This document shows positions 7,602 through 19,700 of a stretch of DNA of 64,000 bases, piece by piece. Location of the stretch: the NCBI GenBank assembly GCA_009767595.1, contig VSDK01004576.1, positions 21,178 through 85,177 of the forward strand, given 5' to 3'. The position numbers were made by a program, and so were the translations under genes. Source of the DNA: Symbiodinium kawagutii. Its lineage: Eukaryota; Sar; Dinophyceae; Suessiales; Symbiodiniaceae. Below the pieces are notes generated by a model. The model saw nothing but the letters and a program-made list of their open reading frames with translations, had not been told where the DNA came from and did not search any database. How positions within the stretch are numbered: position 1 is the stretch's first letter; each line of letters begins with the position of its first letter.

Positions 7602-10600
7602 CAACTGCGTTGCGGCCACCGCATGAGGTTGTCCTGCCCATGATCGTTTGTGGAAACTTGGCGAACCTGCGGCCAGGGTAAGCAGAATCCATCCCTGGCT
7701 GCTGAATTCTCTCACCAAATCCATCCAACTCCTGGAAGATTTTGCTTGTCCCTCAACTGGATGGTGTGTCAAAATAGGGGACCCCAAAAAATGGTTGGTT
7801 TACTGCCAAAAATGAATATCAATGAAATGGATGATTTGGGGGTCCGTCTATTTTGAGAAACACCCAACTGGATGGTGACTTTTTCACTGAACGAGACAAT
7901 TTTTGGATTGCGGGGCACACGATGGACAAATCCACTACATCAGCTGCTTTGGGGATGTTACCACGTGTTCATGGCTGGGATACCACAACTGCATACAACT
8001 GCTACATGCCAAGATCATGGGTGGGTTAACAAGGATTATAAGCCAGCAGTCTATAAGCCACCAAGGATGATGCACCATCTTCAAGCAATGAAATGGGATT
8101 GCTTACTACTCCACCTTCCAGGGGCATGTGTACACACCCTGGTGACAGAGATGTCTATGGCCACATCCACACATCCCCTTTTGAAACTGACCAGCGTCAT
8201 GGACAAGGTAAATTTTAAATATGTTTCATATTCTCAAAATCATCCGATCCCTTGCTTCAGAAGAGCGTACGATTGGCTTCTACTTCTATCAGGAAAAGGG
8301 GTGATTACCCTCTGATAGAACCTGGCCGATTCCCGCATTTCCATGCAATTTCCCCAGCTTTCCCCTTCAAAAAAAGCCGATTTCCTCAGCTTTCCAGCTG
8401 CTCATTTGCTGCAGGCACCAGCGGGTGGATAGGCTTAGCTTCATCCGAGGCAGCTCGCCCCCCCGAGGCATGATCCAGTCGATGGTCATGATGCGTGAGT
8501 TACCGGGCGCCCGCAGTGTGGCGCTGTGGGTCATCTCGCTCTATGCCTTCACCACCGTCACTGGGCAGCGGGAAGGCCAGGAGCTACCGGGCGATGTGAG
8601 AAGTTAGATTGACGAGAGAACGAAGAGTCGCAGTATTTGTGTGTAGATGTCTGTAGTATACATATATATGGATACATGACAAGCAGGTTTATGATATATT
8701 CATACAGTCGTACAAAATATATATCTTGGTTTATTTGTTTATTTAGAAATTATATATATATATAATATATATATATATATTGTTTAATTTCTAGATAAAC
8801 AAATAAATGTCCATTATATAGAATTGGATATATATATATATATTGAATATTTTTTTTTACATATATTTATATTTATATATATTTAATATATATTGGATCC
8901 AGTATTGTTTCTTATACTGGGACTATTGCTCTCTGTCATTCCTGGTTGTTTGCGCCCAGGTTGCAGCAGCTGTAGAGGCGAGGCACCTCGAAGGGATGTG
9001 GCGGCTCTAGGTCTACCAGTGCTATGCCAGGAGTGACGGCTTCCAAGTAGAACCAGTGGTAAGAATCAGTATTTTGGAATGTGTAAGCAGGTTATTTTGG
9101 TTGGTTACCAAGATAAGCAGTTATTGCCATATTGGTCCAACCAGCGATCAACCCTTGCAAATCATGTAGTTACCACTTCCAGCAACCACATCGGTGCCAT
9201 TGCGGCCCATCTACGCTCATGGGGAAAGGAAGCGCAGTTGGAACTGGGGATTCAGCATGATGGTTCTATTAGTCTCTAAGTTGGCCCCTGCATTCTGCTT
9301 GGGATCCAAGCATTGTCAGCCATTCCCTTCATTCACTACAATGCTGGGAACTGATGCACTTTCCCAAAAGGAAACCGGGAACCATGATCATCATGCTGAA
9401 CTGATGTAATTTCTTCAAACTATTACAACCATCTTAAAGCCATTCCATTCACCATTCAGAATACCTGATTACAATTGATTCACTGTTTAAAAGAAATATA
9501 TGAAGGTAAGATGTATCCATTAACCATCCATTATAATGACCAGGTTGCTCGTAAACGATTATTATCAATGATGATTGACCATTATCATTATCATGACAAT
9601 TCATTGTAGCCATTCCATTAGCTATTGAAGTGCTTGATGAAAAGCTGGCCAATGGCTATATAGTCAAACCAACTGTATAAATATGACATATGTTTTACTT
9701 CATTGAATGGCTAATTTGTGTTACCAACTGTTTGTTTCTTCAATTTTTTGTACATTCCCCAGACATAAAGCATCCTGGTAAACAAACATCATTGCTTTGT
9801 GATGCGCAACGCAGACACGGTTGCAGGGAACCCTGGTGTCCAACATCCTGCTTGGTTCGAGCATTCGACCTCTGGAGAATCTTCAGGCGCCGTGTGCTGA
9901 AACGCTGCAGCTTGGTCACGGTGATGTGTTTTAAACTTCCAGCCGCTGTCAACAAGAGCGTTGTTTTTGCCCTAAATATGCACTTTTTGCGCTTTTGAAT
10001 GGCCCTGTCCATGAAAGCGCATGAAAGGTCACTCTACATAGCTGCGATATCAAACACACTTGTGAGCATTGCCAACTTGTTACGAACAGTAGCATTGGTC
10101 TTAAATCTAGCAGCCATGAATTGTAGCAGTCGCTAATGAACCACTTAGTTCCCAATTGCAAACTACCATCAATTAATTACTGGTTAGCCGCCCGTGCGCA
10201 ACCATTCATCAACCTTGAGTATTCTAAGTGACCAATTACAGCCTGACAAGCTGCAAGCTGTAGTAAACCCTTGCTGAGACAGCACAAAGTCACACATGTT
10301 CCAAATGTTAATAACTATTTAATACAATAAGTGACTTCAAAGTATTGAACAAATACTTGCTCTAACCAGACTGCGTTGCTGTCGGTTCACCTAATTGGTT
10401 AACCAAATAGTTCCTCTATCATGATGGTAGAGTTCCCCTATCAATACTTATTAGCTAATGGCGGTAGTACCATTGGCAGTAGTAACATCAATAGTTTCCA
10501 TTATATACGTACTACACCATAATTACCCTGTAATGACTACCACTAGGTCATAGTTCCATTGGTAGTTTCTATAAGTACCATGGGTAGGTCCATTATTACT

Positions 10601-12810
10601 TAATTAAGCATTAATCATTGAATCATAATTCCCCATTACTTCTACGGATCATGGCTAGATTTTACTGTTGAAAAGCCGCGCGGTTTGACCTAAATGCTGG
10701 ATTTTCCAGCTAGCCAGGTCAGGGACTACCAGAGGCTATTGGTCCCCACGAATTTTACCGCTTGAGAATGGCCAGTTCCCATCAGATGATGGTGAGTAAT
10801 TACTACTACCATTGTCCCATATTGTCCCTATAAGAACCACCATTCGGCAATAGTTTCTTGACTTTAATTGAACAATCATGTCTAGGGTCCCTAGGGTATG
10901 TTAAATCTACAAGAGAATGCCCTTGGTCCCCGTTGTTCCATTGTTGGACCATATTGAACCATTGTTGGACCATAATTCACCGTTAATGGTATAGTTCCAT
11001 ACAACCTAGTGTTCCAACCATTGGTGCATGAATTTGGTGTACATGCTATTGTTCCATTTTTGGACCATATTGACTATATTCAAAATATTTTGAAGATACC
11101 AACATATCATATCAATACTACCATATTAACCAGATTTGAGGCATTATTAACCATATGGTGGTTCCTCAAAAAAGGGGTACCCCCAAATCATCCACTGTTA
11201 ACCATTTGTAGTCATAAACCAATCATTTTTTGGAGTCCCCTATTTTGAGAAACCACCAGCCGGTTAGGTTGACCAGCTAGTTAACCCTTGCTGCTTGGTC
11301 TTCCTGTTCAGTAACCCACGGCACTATTAACCAGTATTAACCATATTCCATATTGATACTACCATTGCTAGTTCCCCTGTTCACACTGATCCGGAGTCAT
11401 CAGGTCATCGATCCCAACGTCGCCAAGATGTCGATGTTGGATACGGTGCGCCCTTCGGGCTGGGGCCGTGGCGTTTGGACCCGTGGGACCTTGGGGTGAG
11501 ATTTGCCTCGCTATGGGTCAATATGGCTATGGGTCAATATTAACCAACCAACTAAAAGGGGATAATGACCAACAATAATAAGGGATACAATGGCAAATGG
11601 TAGGGGAACCAGGGCTACGGGGTGAACTGACCCACAGCCATATTGACCAATAATGAGGGTCAACAACCAGCAAATTCGTAGGGAAAACAATGGTTGATGG
11701 GGGAAGCAGGGGTACTAAGGCTGAACTGACCAAGTGATAAGCCAAAGAAGCTGTCAGTGGTTCACTGGTCGTGATTCAATCCTGTATTGGCTATAGATTC
11801 CAACTAGAGTCACCGAAAAAGGCCAGGTATGGATGCCGAATGGTGGTTGTCAACACTTTGTTTTGATATGGCAGTTGGTCAAAACCCTGTACCCCTGGTT
11901 CCCCTACCATTGACCATTGTTTTCCTTATTATTGGTTGGTCATTATATGCCATTTTTGGTTGGTGAATAATATTGACCAATAGCCATATTTATCTCACGT
12001 TTACGATATCATACAATATCCATAGAGTAATACCTCCCATAGGAGTTTTGTCGAAATCTAGTGCCGAGATAGGTCGCATTGGGCTGGTGCCTCAGGTTCT
12101 CAATATCTTCGACCAGCTGGTGCCCAAGAATGTGGCCACTTGGGCGCTTTTCACCCCTGTCCTGTGGCCTGGTTGGGTACCTCTTCAGGGGCGAATAAAC
12201 GGTATCCATAGATATCCTCTAGGCAGGCTTGTTTGGGGGTCCAATCAACAAATGTTTGATAGGAACACTATTCAACAGACTTGTGTTATATTTTGATGTG
12301 TTCAAATCGATATGAGTATGATGTGCTTATTCTAATTCATTCCTTTTTCTGAAAGAACCTATTTTATTTTGATTAGTTGGGATAGATTATACATTGCATT
12401 CCTTTTGACATCTGTATTTTTTTTCCATATTGATATTTATATCTTGTTTATCTCAAGGATCAGTTGTTTTCAAATATTGATCAAATATGATACAAAAATA
12501 CTTTCAACATATGAATAGGATGTAACAATTTATCACACAAATAAAAGTTCATGTTTGTTTTTTAGTAAACTTGAAATTTGATAATTATGACGATGCATTC
12601 AAGAACCTGGCCTGTTGGCTCTTTGGCGACTGCTCAGAACATGACATGTATGCTGCCTTAGCGTAGTAAGTATAATCAGTCATGACAGTTCTGAAAATTA
12701 TTTCAACATGAGAATTCCAACGTCATGTTGACAGTATGTCTAATTTGTATGACAGTGGAACTGCTGCATGGGTACAGCGGGCTACAAAGTGTCAAGCCGA
12801 CCAAATCTGA
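7602..12810 (+). CDS. Fragmented multi-exon host gene ending just before the BTB gene; function unknown
   Basis: Candidate exons with AG/GT borders: 7602-7677, 7944-8020, 8122-8207, 8261-8300, 8415-8595, 8960-9058, about 9183-9258, about 9776-9920, 11404-11495, 12062-12176, 12604-12665 and 12756-12810. Phases agree for 8122 through 8595 and for the whole 3' chain 11404-11495-12062-12176-12604-12665-12756-12810. The 3' chain contains SMLDTVRPSGWGRGVW and NVATWALFTPVLWPGWNLAC, and ends in TGA at 12808. The 8415-8595 exon contains SVALWVISLYAFTTV, a possible membrane segment. Exon 8960-9058 has an in-frame TAG at 9008, so the 5' half may be decayed, mis-phased or a different gene. No family is recognised. 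The middle (9260-11400) is poorly supported. Confidence 0.4.
7767..7864. repeat. Family-1 MITE-like element flanked by a direct repeat
   Basis: The inner ends read GTCAAAATAGGGGACCCC and, at the other side, GTCTATTTTGAGAAACACC, an imperfect inverted repeat. The direct repeat CAACTGGATGGTG flanks it at 7754-7766 and 7865-7877; if GGTG/CACC belong to the inverted repeat, the duplication is 9 bp. This family is dispersed through the window: about 11157-11263, 15513-15621, 28253-28400, 33240-33316, 39911-40062, 48947-49136, 50484-50605, 52702-52800 and 63115-63215, plus halves at about 30353 and 62980. Confidence 0.75.
8640..8900. repeat. AT-rich microsatellite tract
   Basis: Runs of TATATA and a palindromic AAATAAACAAATAA arrangement; no coding signal. 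Similar short AT tracts are at about 17150-17190, 26960-27010, 33765-33785 and 50480. Confidence 0.85.
9260..11400. other. Long non-coding stretch with dispersed palindromic repeats
   Basis: Mostly AT-rich DNA with many short CCATTGTTGGACCAT-type repeats (about 10940-11080) and one family-1 element at 11157-11263. Apart from a weak exon candidate at about 9776-9920, no gene is seen. Confidence 0.5.
11515..11745. repeat. Two adjacent family-2 inverted-repeat elements
   Basis: Each unit runs from a TATGGGTCAATA-like end through GGGGATAATGACCAACAA and AACCAGGG to a GAACTGACCCA-like end. A further, inverted copy is at about 11870-11990. Other copies are near 18627, 37395, 38030, 40813, 58066 and 59552. 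Confidence 0.7.
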
Positions 12811-14519
12811 AAGCTGCCATGGTGGTTGTAAAGCTCGAGCATGCGGATTTGTCACGGCATCAGGCTTGCATCTTCAAACATTTGCGTACATTCCGTAAGG
12901 AGGGCCAGCTCTGCGATGTTGTGATGAAGAGCCGTGATGGAAAACAGCATGGGGCACACACAGCAGTGCTATGCGCGGCTAGCGCAGACCTCAAGAACAT
13001 GCTACTTGGACCTTTTGTTGAAGCAAGTCAGGTTCAAGCAGGTCAACCAGTGGAAATGGCTGCTTCTGACGCAGCAGTGTTTGCCTTGCTGGAATATATC
13101 TACGGTGAAGAGCCTCAGGTAGACCTGGAAGATTCGTTGGAGCTTCTGCGTTTGGCCGACGCATACAACTTTTCAGAGCTGGCCACAGCGATTGAGGCCG
13201 GGCTTCGTGCCTCTTTAGACAATGCTCCTGTGGAAGCAGCTCTAAAGGTTTTACAGCTGACTCAGGACCTACGTAAATTGCAAATCGCATGTGAAGAAAA
13301 GATTGCTGCCAACTTTGAACTGTGCATTGAGCTGGGGGACTTTATTGAATTAAGCCCTGGTCAGCTTGCTCGCGTTTTGCGAAGGGCAGACTTGAGGGTC
13401 TCTCACGAGGAGGTCGTTGTGGAGGGGCTCTTCAAATGGCTGAATGCCTCCAAAGACCGGATGGTTCAGTTCGGGGCGCTGCTGCAAAACGTTGATTTTG
13501 AATCCCTCTCGTCGAGCAATTTGGCTCGGCTCAAGCATCTTTCCGCATCCATGGGTCCGGTTGGTTATGATCTTCAGCGAGAAATTGGGGACGCTCTGGA
13601 GTTCCACAAGAAACGCAGCGCAGCAAACTGGCCAGAGGCTTTTCAGCCAAAGAGGCGTTGCTTGCATAACTGGTCGCCAGAGCTAGGTGCCAGTTCGCAA
13701 GCTCCTCAGAAGGTGTTGCCGCGTGGTTGCTTGTGTTGCCACGATGGTGCCATCTACACTGCCACATTTGGCAACTCGAATCCCTCCAGCATCTTGCGCT
13801 GGAAACCTGGAGATGCCGAGAGCCTAGCTGTTGCAGGAAGAGGTGCCAGAGTGAACGGAGTCAATGATTTGGGGATCGCGTGCGAGGTGTCGGTTTCCTG
13901 CGAGGGTGAAATCTTTGTGGCCGATGTCTTGAATCACAGGCTTCTGAGTTTTCAAAATGGGTCTGGAAACGTGGTGCTCCGTGATGTTGACATACGGAAT
14001 GTGTCTTGCTCGCCAAACGGAGATGTTTACGTCCTGACTCAAAGTGGGCGAGCAGTAGAGAAAGTGGTCGGTTCAACGCTTCACACAGTGATTTCCAGCA
14101 ACGACCTCCCCGCAGAGCTGCAGTTCCAGGCATGGGATTTGTTTGTCATGCAGGATGATGTCATCTACCTTTCGGACTGGGCCAACAGCCGCATCTTACA
14201 GATCAATCCCAGTGAGGCGGAACCTGTCCTGGTGGGTGAGGCACCGAACAAGGAGAATTCCTGCCTGTCGCGACTTTTTGTGACTGAAGACGAAAAGATG
14301 TATGTGGCCGACTGTGGACAGCGGAAGCTCTGGGCAATCCATCCAGGAGATGCCGTTTGGACTGAAGTCTTGGTATGTGCCAGAGAGCTGGAGTGTGTCG
14401 CTGTTGTAATTCAAGGCAGGTCGTTGTACGTGGGCATAGGTAGAGGTGATGGAGAGGACAGTCCTGATACATCCGGCGTTTTTGAATATTCGCTCGCTCC
14501 TGAGCTTCAGCTTGGATGA
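12768..14519 (+). CDS. Intronless BTB-BACK protein with C-terminal NHL/SMP-30-like beta-propeller
   Basis: 583 residues. The BTB/POZ domain (about residues 45-130) starts at GQLCDVVMKSRDGK and includes AHTAVLCAASADLKNMLLG and FALLEYIYGEEP. The BACK domain (about 145-265) follows, with HEEVVVEGLFKWL. Residues about 310-580 carry propeller repeats such as GEIFVADVLNHRLLSF and DVIYLSDWANSRILQINP, typical of NHL/SMP-30-like blades. BTB-BACK proteins usually recruit substrates to cullin-3 ubiquitin ligase; the propeller would bind the substrate. The frame is open from 12753. The ATG at 12819 is an alternative start, leaving a 566-residue protein, and is attractive because the preceding gene model stops at 12810. 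Absence of introns among intron-rich neighbours suggests a retrocopy, but no poly-A tail or spliced-leader relict was seen. Confidence 0.85.
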   Translation: MGTAGYKVSSRPNLKAAMVVVKLEHADLSRHQACIFKHLRTFRKEGQLCDVVMKSRDGKQHGAHTAVLCAASADLKNMLLGPFVEASQVQAGQPVEMAASDAAVFALLEYIYGEEPQVDLEDSLELLRLADAYNFSELATAIEAGLRASLDNAPVEAALKVLQLTQDLRKLQIACEEKIAANFELCIELGDFIELSPGQLARVLRRADLRVSHEEVVVEGLFKWLNASKDRMVQFGALLQNVDFESLSSSNLARLKHLSASMGPVGYDLQREIGDALEFHKKRSAANWPEAFQPKRRCLHNWSPELGASSQAPQKVLPRGCLCCHDGAIYTATFGNSNPSSILRWKPGDAESLAVAGRGARVNGVNDLGIACEVSVSCEGEIFVADVLNHRLLSFQNGSGNVVLRDVDIRNVSCSPNGDVYVLTQSGRAVEKVVGSTLHTVISSNDLPAELQFQAWDLFVMQDDVIYLSDWANSRILQINPSEAEPVLVGEAPNKENSCLSRLFVTEDEKMYVADCGQRKLWAIHPGDAVWTEVLVCARELECVAVVIQGRSLYVGIGRGDGEDSPDTSGVFEYSLAPELQLG

Positions 14520-14786
14520 AGCATCCAGAGGACAAAACGGCTGACCTGTTTATAACAGGATGGCCACGGTCCGGTTCCGTTCGGTTACATTCCAATGCGA
14601 GCAATGAAACCTAACATCGGTTTGATTTCCACTTAGTTTGAGAAGCACAATCTCAATTCGGTTCCTGTTAAATGAGTAAGAGCCCTGGTCTTGGAAATCT
14701 ACTGCGGGAGGAGGACTGCCTGGCTCAGTGCGGGAGGAGGTTGTGAAACCATTATTTGCTGCTTTCGAGTCCAGTTAGAAAGGATA

Positions 14787-14896
14787 ATCTGGTTGGTGGT
14801 TTCAAACATTTGTATTTTCCCTAGTAATCATTAATAATTGGTTGGTTGACTAATATGGTTTATTATTGTTTTATAGGGGTTGAAACCACCAACCAG
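14787..14896. repeat. Family-3 MITE-like element
   Basis: Ends are CTGGTTGGTGGTTTCAAAC and GAAACCACCAACCAG, a strong terminal inverted repeat. Flanks are non-coding and no clear target duplication is seen. Other family-3 copies: 18968-19065, about 25042-25138, 39685-39779, 41077-41177, 45072-45141, about 48697-48864, 53180-53262, 54735-54783, 55245-55360 and 58668-58767. Confidence 0.8.
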
Positions 14897-15155
14897 TAAT
14901 TAATAATTACGGGTAGACAGATCTATTGGGGATCCTAAAATAATTATAACAAAATAATACCACCCCTGTATATAATTAGCTACTGAAAAAGATTTTAAGG
15001 ACATATCTTATTAAACTATGATGTACTATTTGCCACCATTGTTCCAGATAGTTACTAACCATCATCAACCATTATCCCTATTATTTTTAGCCACCCTTGA
15101 TATTCCCCCATTAATCAATCTCTAGGACTAGCCATCCTTGTCAACCACCCAGCAG

Positions 15156-15759
15156 TTCTGCTACCTCTCGTGCCAAGGTCGGCGATGCGGCACAGAATCG
15201 CATGATGCCTGGTAGCACCAGTGTGTCCCTGGGGGCTGTGCAGTTGGGGCTCACCAAGGTTGGCTGAACCCTGGGGATCCCTGGGGCTTAGTTCACCATT
15301 GTTATTGAGCCCACCCCAACTAACCATGGTTGGGTTAAAGTAGCTAAAGTAACCCCAGGGTTGGCTGAACCCTAAGTAGCTGAACTAACCACGAACTAAC
15401 CATGGTCAGTTCTCAGACGCGCTCAGTATGAACAAGGAGACACATGGATGTTGTGATACCTGTGTATAGATGGGATGGATATGTTACAGATGACCCTGAC
15501 TGAGTAAGATGAGGGTTTCTCAAAATAGGAGACCCCCAAAATCGTTGGGTTATGGCTATAAATGATTAAGAACGGATGATTGCTTGAGAAACTTTGCTAT
15601 TGAGACTTGGCCACCAAAGAGGTGCTGTTGGGAGGTCCCCTTACAGAAAGGGTAGCCCAGGATTCCCCAACCAGGATGCTGTGCCCCAGTCGTGTCGAGG
15701 ATTTCAGTGATCATGATGTCCATCCTAGAGACTCGGCAAACGGGATGCTGGTGTCGTGA
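15156..15759 (+). CDS. Two candidate exons of an unidentified gene, 3' end
   Basis: Exon 15156-15258 follows CCCAGCAG and ends at AAG before GTTGGC; it contains AKVGDAAQNRMMPGSTSVSL. Exon 15622-15759 follows the end of a family-1 element (CACCAAAGAG) and ends in TGA; it contains GGPLTERVAQDSPTRMLCPS. Both are phase 0 at the shared junction. The stop could instead lie behind a GTGATG donor. The minus strand is also open here (15556-15864) but lacks comparable splice borders. Function unknown. Confidence 0.4.
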
Positions 15760-16704
15760 TGGCCCGGGTGCGGGTCTACATGTTTTGTGGTGGCTATGTG
15801 TCGGGATTTCTGTGGACCCCCATATGAATTGTTGAATTTGTTGAGACCGAGCTATAACCATCATGATTAGGGTAATGTAGGTTGAGGGTAACTACTGGCG
15901 TAATGATTTGTTTAAAAGAACAAGGATCAGCAGTTATTGAATTGTGTGCATCTAGCAAATGTGGAACCTATGTGCGTTTGGAAAGGAAACCACCCAACAA
16001 ACATTATTGAGATTGAACGGGCTGCAGGCCATGATAAGTCTTGAGCTGTGACAAGTATATAAGTATTTAGTGTTTGTCATGTTCATGGTTGGAACAGTCG
16101 GGTAGCTGTGAGTTCCACGTCATTTGCATGCAGATATGCCACCACTCAATGTTTCAGGAGATCTCAACTGGCAGTGTCCATACCACCCATAATTGTTGCT
16201 TGTTTGAAGGACATTTGTGGGATTACCTTTGCTGTTGTTCTCCTTGAACAGTTGCCTTTGTCGTAGCCATCCCGTGCATACTACATGCACATGCTCATTG
16301 ACATGAATGACAGACATTGGTTTAAAACTAAGATACTTAGCTACAAATTTTAAACAGCAGAAGGTTGTTTGTCTTGAACTCCTGTTGCCAATGTTCAAAT
16401 GGTGTGTCCGGTGTTCCTTCTCAAATTCTGAGATGCATCAACAAGAAAGAACCTGCGAAATTTACCCCCAGCCATATCGCTGAGGAACCTTCACATCATA
16501 CCCAATTCTCTTCTGGAAACTACGTTACATACCATCGCTTTAAACAATCAAAATCAATCACATACGATCAATATCACGGTAGTCAGCATTACACTTGTCC
16601 ATCTCCATAGAGTTATATTAAGAAAAGACAGCTGAAGTGGTGTCATTTTGATCCTCCATTCACCTCCTGCGTAGTCGTCCCTATGCTTTTCCAAAGGGTC
16701 TCAG

Positions 16705-19700
16705 GTTGGACTATTGATTCCGACCACTCGGGCGGATGGTCGAAGGATGGAGCAACTTCCAGCTGCGAAAGAAGGGTTGATGAAATGGTTATTTGTTGCC
16801 ATTTGTTGGTTATTCTCTACTGTTGGATACTGTTGGTTATTTTTTGTTATTTTTGATCCTAGTTGGTTATTCTTCTATGTGATATGTATTGGTTTTGCTT
16901 TTTCTTTCTCACTCTACACATAAACTTTGAGATGGCATGTGCCCACCGCACGCTTTGTTGATTCTCAGAAGAACCGCCGACATTGTGTTTGTGTTGATTG
17001 GTTGCCTGACACACTCTGATGTACTCCACATATGTATGTACACATATATGAATATATTTACTTATTCATTTATGTGTATGCATGCATATGTGCCTTGTGC
17101 AATATAGTGCAATATATCTAACATCTAGACCTTACTTGTGCACACAAGTTTAGATTTTTTGAACATATATATGTATATACTGTATATAATTCAGGTGCAT
17201 ACGACATCTACATATGCACATACACAATGCTGTGTTCAGTAGCAAGTGGCATTTTCTCATGCAGGACTAGCACCTTGAACGTCGTAGATGAAATCAACGA
17301 GGTGGGCCGCGGAAACTCACTGCTTGGTGCATCCAGCAGCGGCTCCCGCACTGGCCCCCACCTTCCCTCCACCTTCCACTGGTATGGATTTCCAGTGTTA
17401 TGGGTAAGGTTCCATCCTCAGATTTATGGGTTCCACCCTCATTGTTATGGGTTTCCAGTGTCTTACTGGGATGATTGGCTGAACGGTTAAGGTATTTTTT
17501 GGAGAAGGTTCGACCGCCATGCTGGTTTGATGACGTTGATTTGGGAATTGTCACTACTGATCATAGGAGTACCTATGATAAACTGTGATGAAACCATCCC
17601 CAGTAGGTGCACAGTGCAGTGAATATTTTTGAGTATTATTCCCAGCGATTATATAATCATGATCAACCATCATGAACCACTACTTAGCCATAGTTCACGA
17701 TGGCTAATGTTGATTCGTAGCGATCTTATGCAGATGATGAATTACTATAACATTTATTTCGATTACGATTTGATGTTAGGTGATTATCCAGTATTGATCA
17801 CGATTATAGCGAGTAGCCATCGGTAACCATCAATTGACGACTAATTACTCCACGTTCCCTGTGTTTGTTGGTCATATTCCTCTTCTACATCTTGTCTTTA
17901 TCATTAGATAGCCCTCAGGGCCAGCATATCCCCTATGATTATTGCTGATTATCTATTTTGTTCCCCCGGTCAATTAATCACTCTATTCCCCACTGTTGTT
18001 GGTGATGCCATCAAATGGCCTTGGATAACCATCAGTAGCCATCAATGTAGCAAATGGTAGTCAAAATTACAGCCATTACTACAGTCGCAATCATTCACCA
18101 TCAATGGTATCCATCAATCATATCCATCAATGGTATCCATCAACGGTATCCATCAATGGTATCAATCTAGTGACCATCAGCAAACATCAATGTTGGTGGT
18201 TTACAGCCACTGTTTCTTAAACAGCCACGAACTTCGATTTGTTTGAATGATCATGGTTACACTGGTCATGCCCAACCTGCGAGAGGCTGTTTTTGTGTGT
18301 AACTGGGATCACCGGCCCCAAATCATCCAAATTGGATCCATTTTTCGCGCACTCAAAACCGGGGTTACCCTCTGGTGAACAAACATAGTAATGGAAAATC
18401 ACCATATTTTGTTGAGAAACCCTGGTCAACCATCAATGATTGGTGGATTTACTAGCCAGCCATGTTAGTTCACCAGAGGGTACCCACCTCACAAGGCTAT
18501 GGCGACCATGGCAACCAGCCCCACCTGCACACCACTGGCGTCACCAGCGCCAGGTGGTGACCAAAGTGATCAAGTTCCTCATTTTCCTGAGCCCTGCCGG
18601 CGTGACATGGCTACCGTCAGTTGCAATATAGCTATGGGTCAAGCAGTTAACCAACCAACTAATGGGGGATAATAACCAACAAAACTATAGGGAAAACAAG
18701 CTGGTTAATGATAGGGGAACCAGGGGTACGGGGTGAACTGACCCATAGCTATATTCCTGAGGCCAGCCAGGCACCCCCTGCTGCAATCAATTTTCTTGAA
18801 AAACAGACTTAAGAAAAAACATGAAGATGGTTGCAATCTTCTTAGCGTGCCATGGATATAAATGATTTCATTTTGTTCCAATTCAGGAGGAGGATCCTTG
18901 TCATGCACGGAGAAACCAGCAGTCTTTGCAGGGTGGTAGGCTGATCATGCCCCCAGGGCTACAACCACTGGTTGGTGGTAATTGTTAATTTTCCCTAGTA
19001 ATTATTAGGAAAATTAGTTGGTGGACTGATATTTTTCATAGGGCTGGTTCAACCACCAACCAGTCCATCATGATAGGATCCTGGGGGATATTTTCCTGAG
19101 GTCTGCAGCTTGGTTTTCGCGGGCTCGGCACGTTTCAACCTCCATGACATGGGCACCGCCGTGGTGGCGCCGTGGTTGCAACGCGGGGGGTGGATGCATG
19201 GTGAGCCAAGTAGCAGGGTGAAGTCTGGATATTGTGGGTTGATCTTGGCTTATTAGCCCCTAAGCGTGGTGAGTCAAAGTTGATTGTGGGTAAATTAATT
19301 ATCTATCAACTTTGATATGATGATTGATTAACTAGTCATGATTGTTTGACCATATTGTGGGTTGACTAGTTGACTATAAATATTAACGCTAGATATTTTG
19401 GTTGATGATTGTTGATGGTCATAATTTTCGTATAGGTAATTAAGTTGTAGATATGATGGATTGACTAAACTTATGTGTTTTATAACATGTGTTGATTCTA
19501 GTTCATGAATGGTACTGTAGACTATTGTCAATGTCAACATATGAAAACTAATGTGCATCTATATACTTTTTTTAGTCATGACTTAACTATAGGGATATTG
19601 TCATATCTTGTATTATGGTTTATCTATACTTTGCCAACTATATACTATAGACTATAGACATGATATCTGACTTGATGTGTAGTTATGCCTTAAGTTCCAT

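Noticed and set aside
12640-12770. Relict spliced-leader sequence upstream of the intronless BTB gene
   Set aside because: Looked for the conserved dinoflagellate leader core; nothing similar was found.
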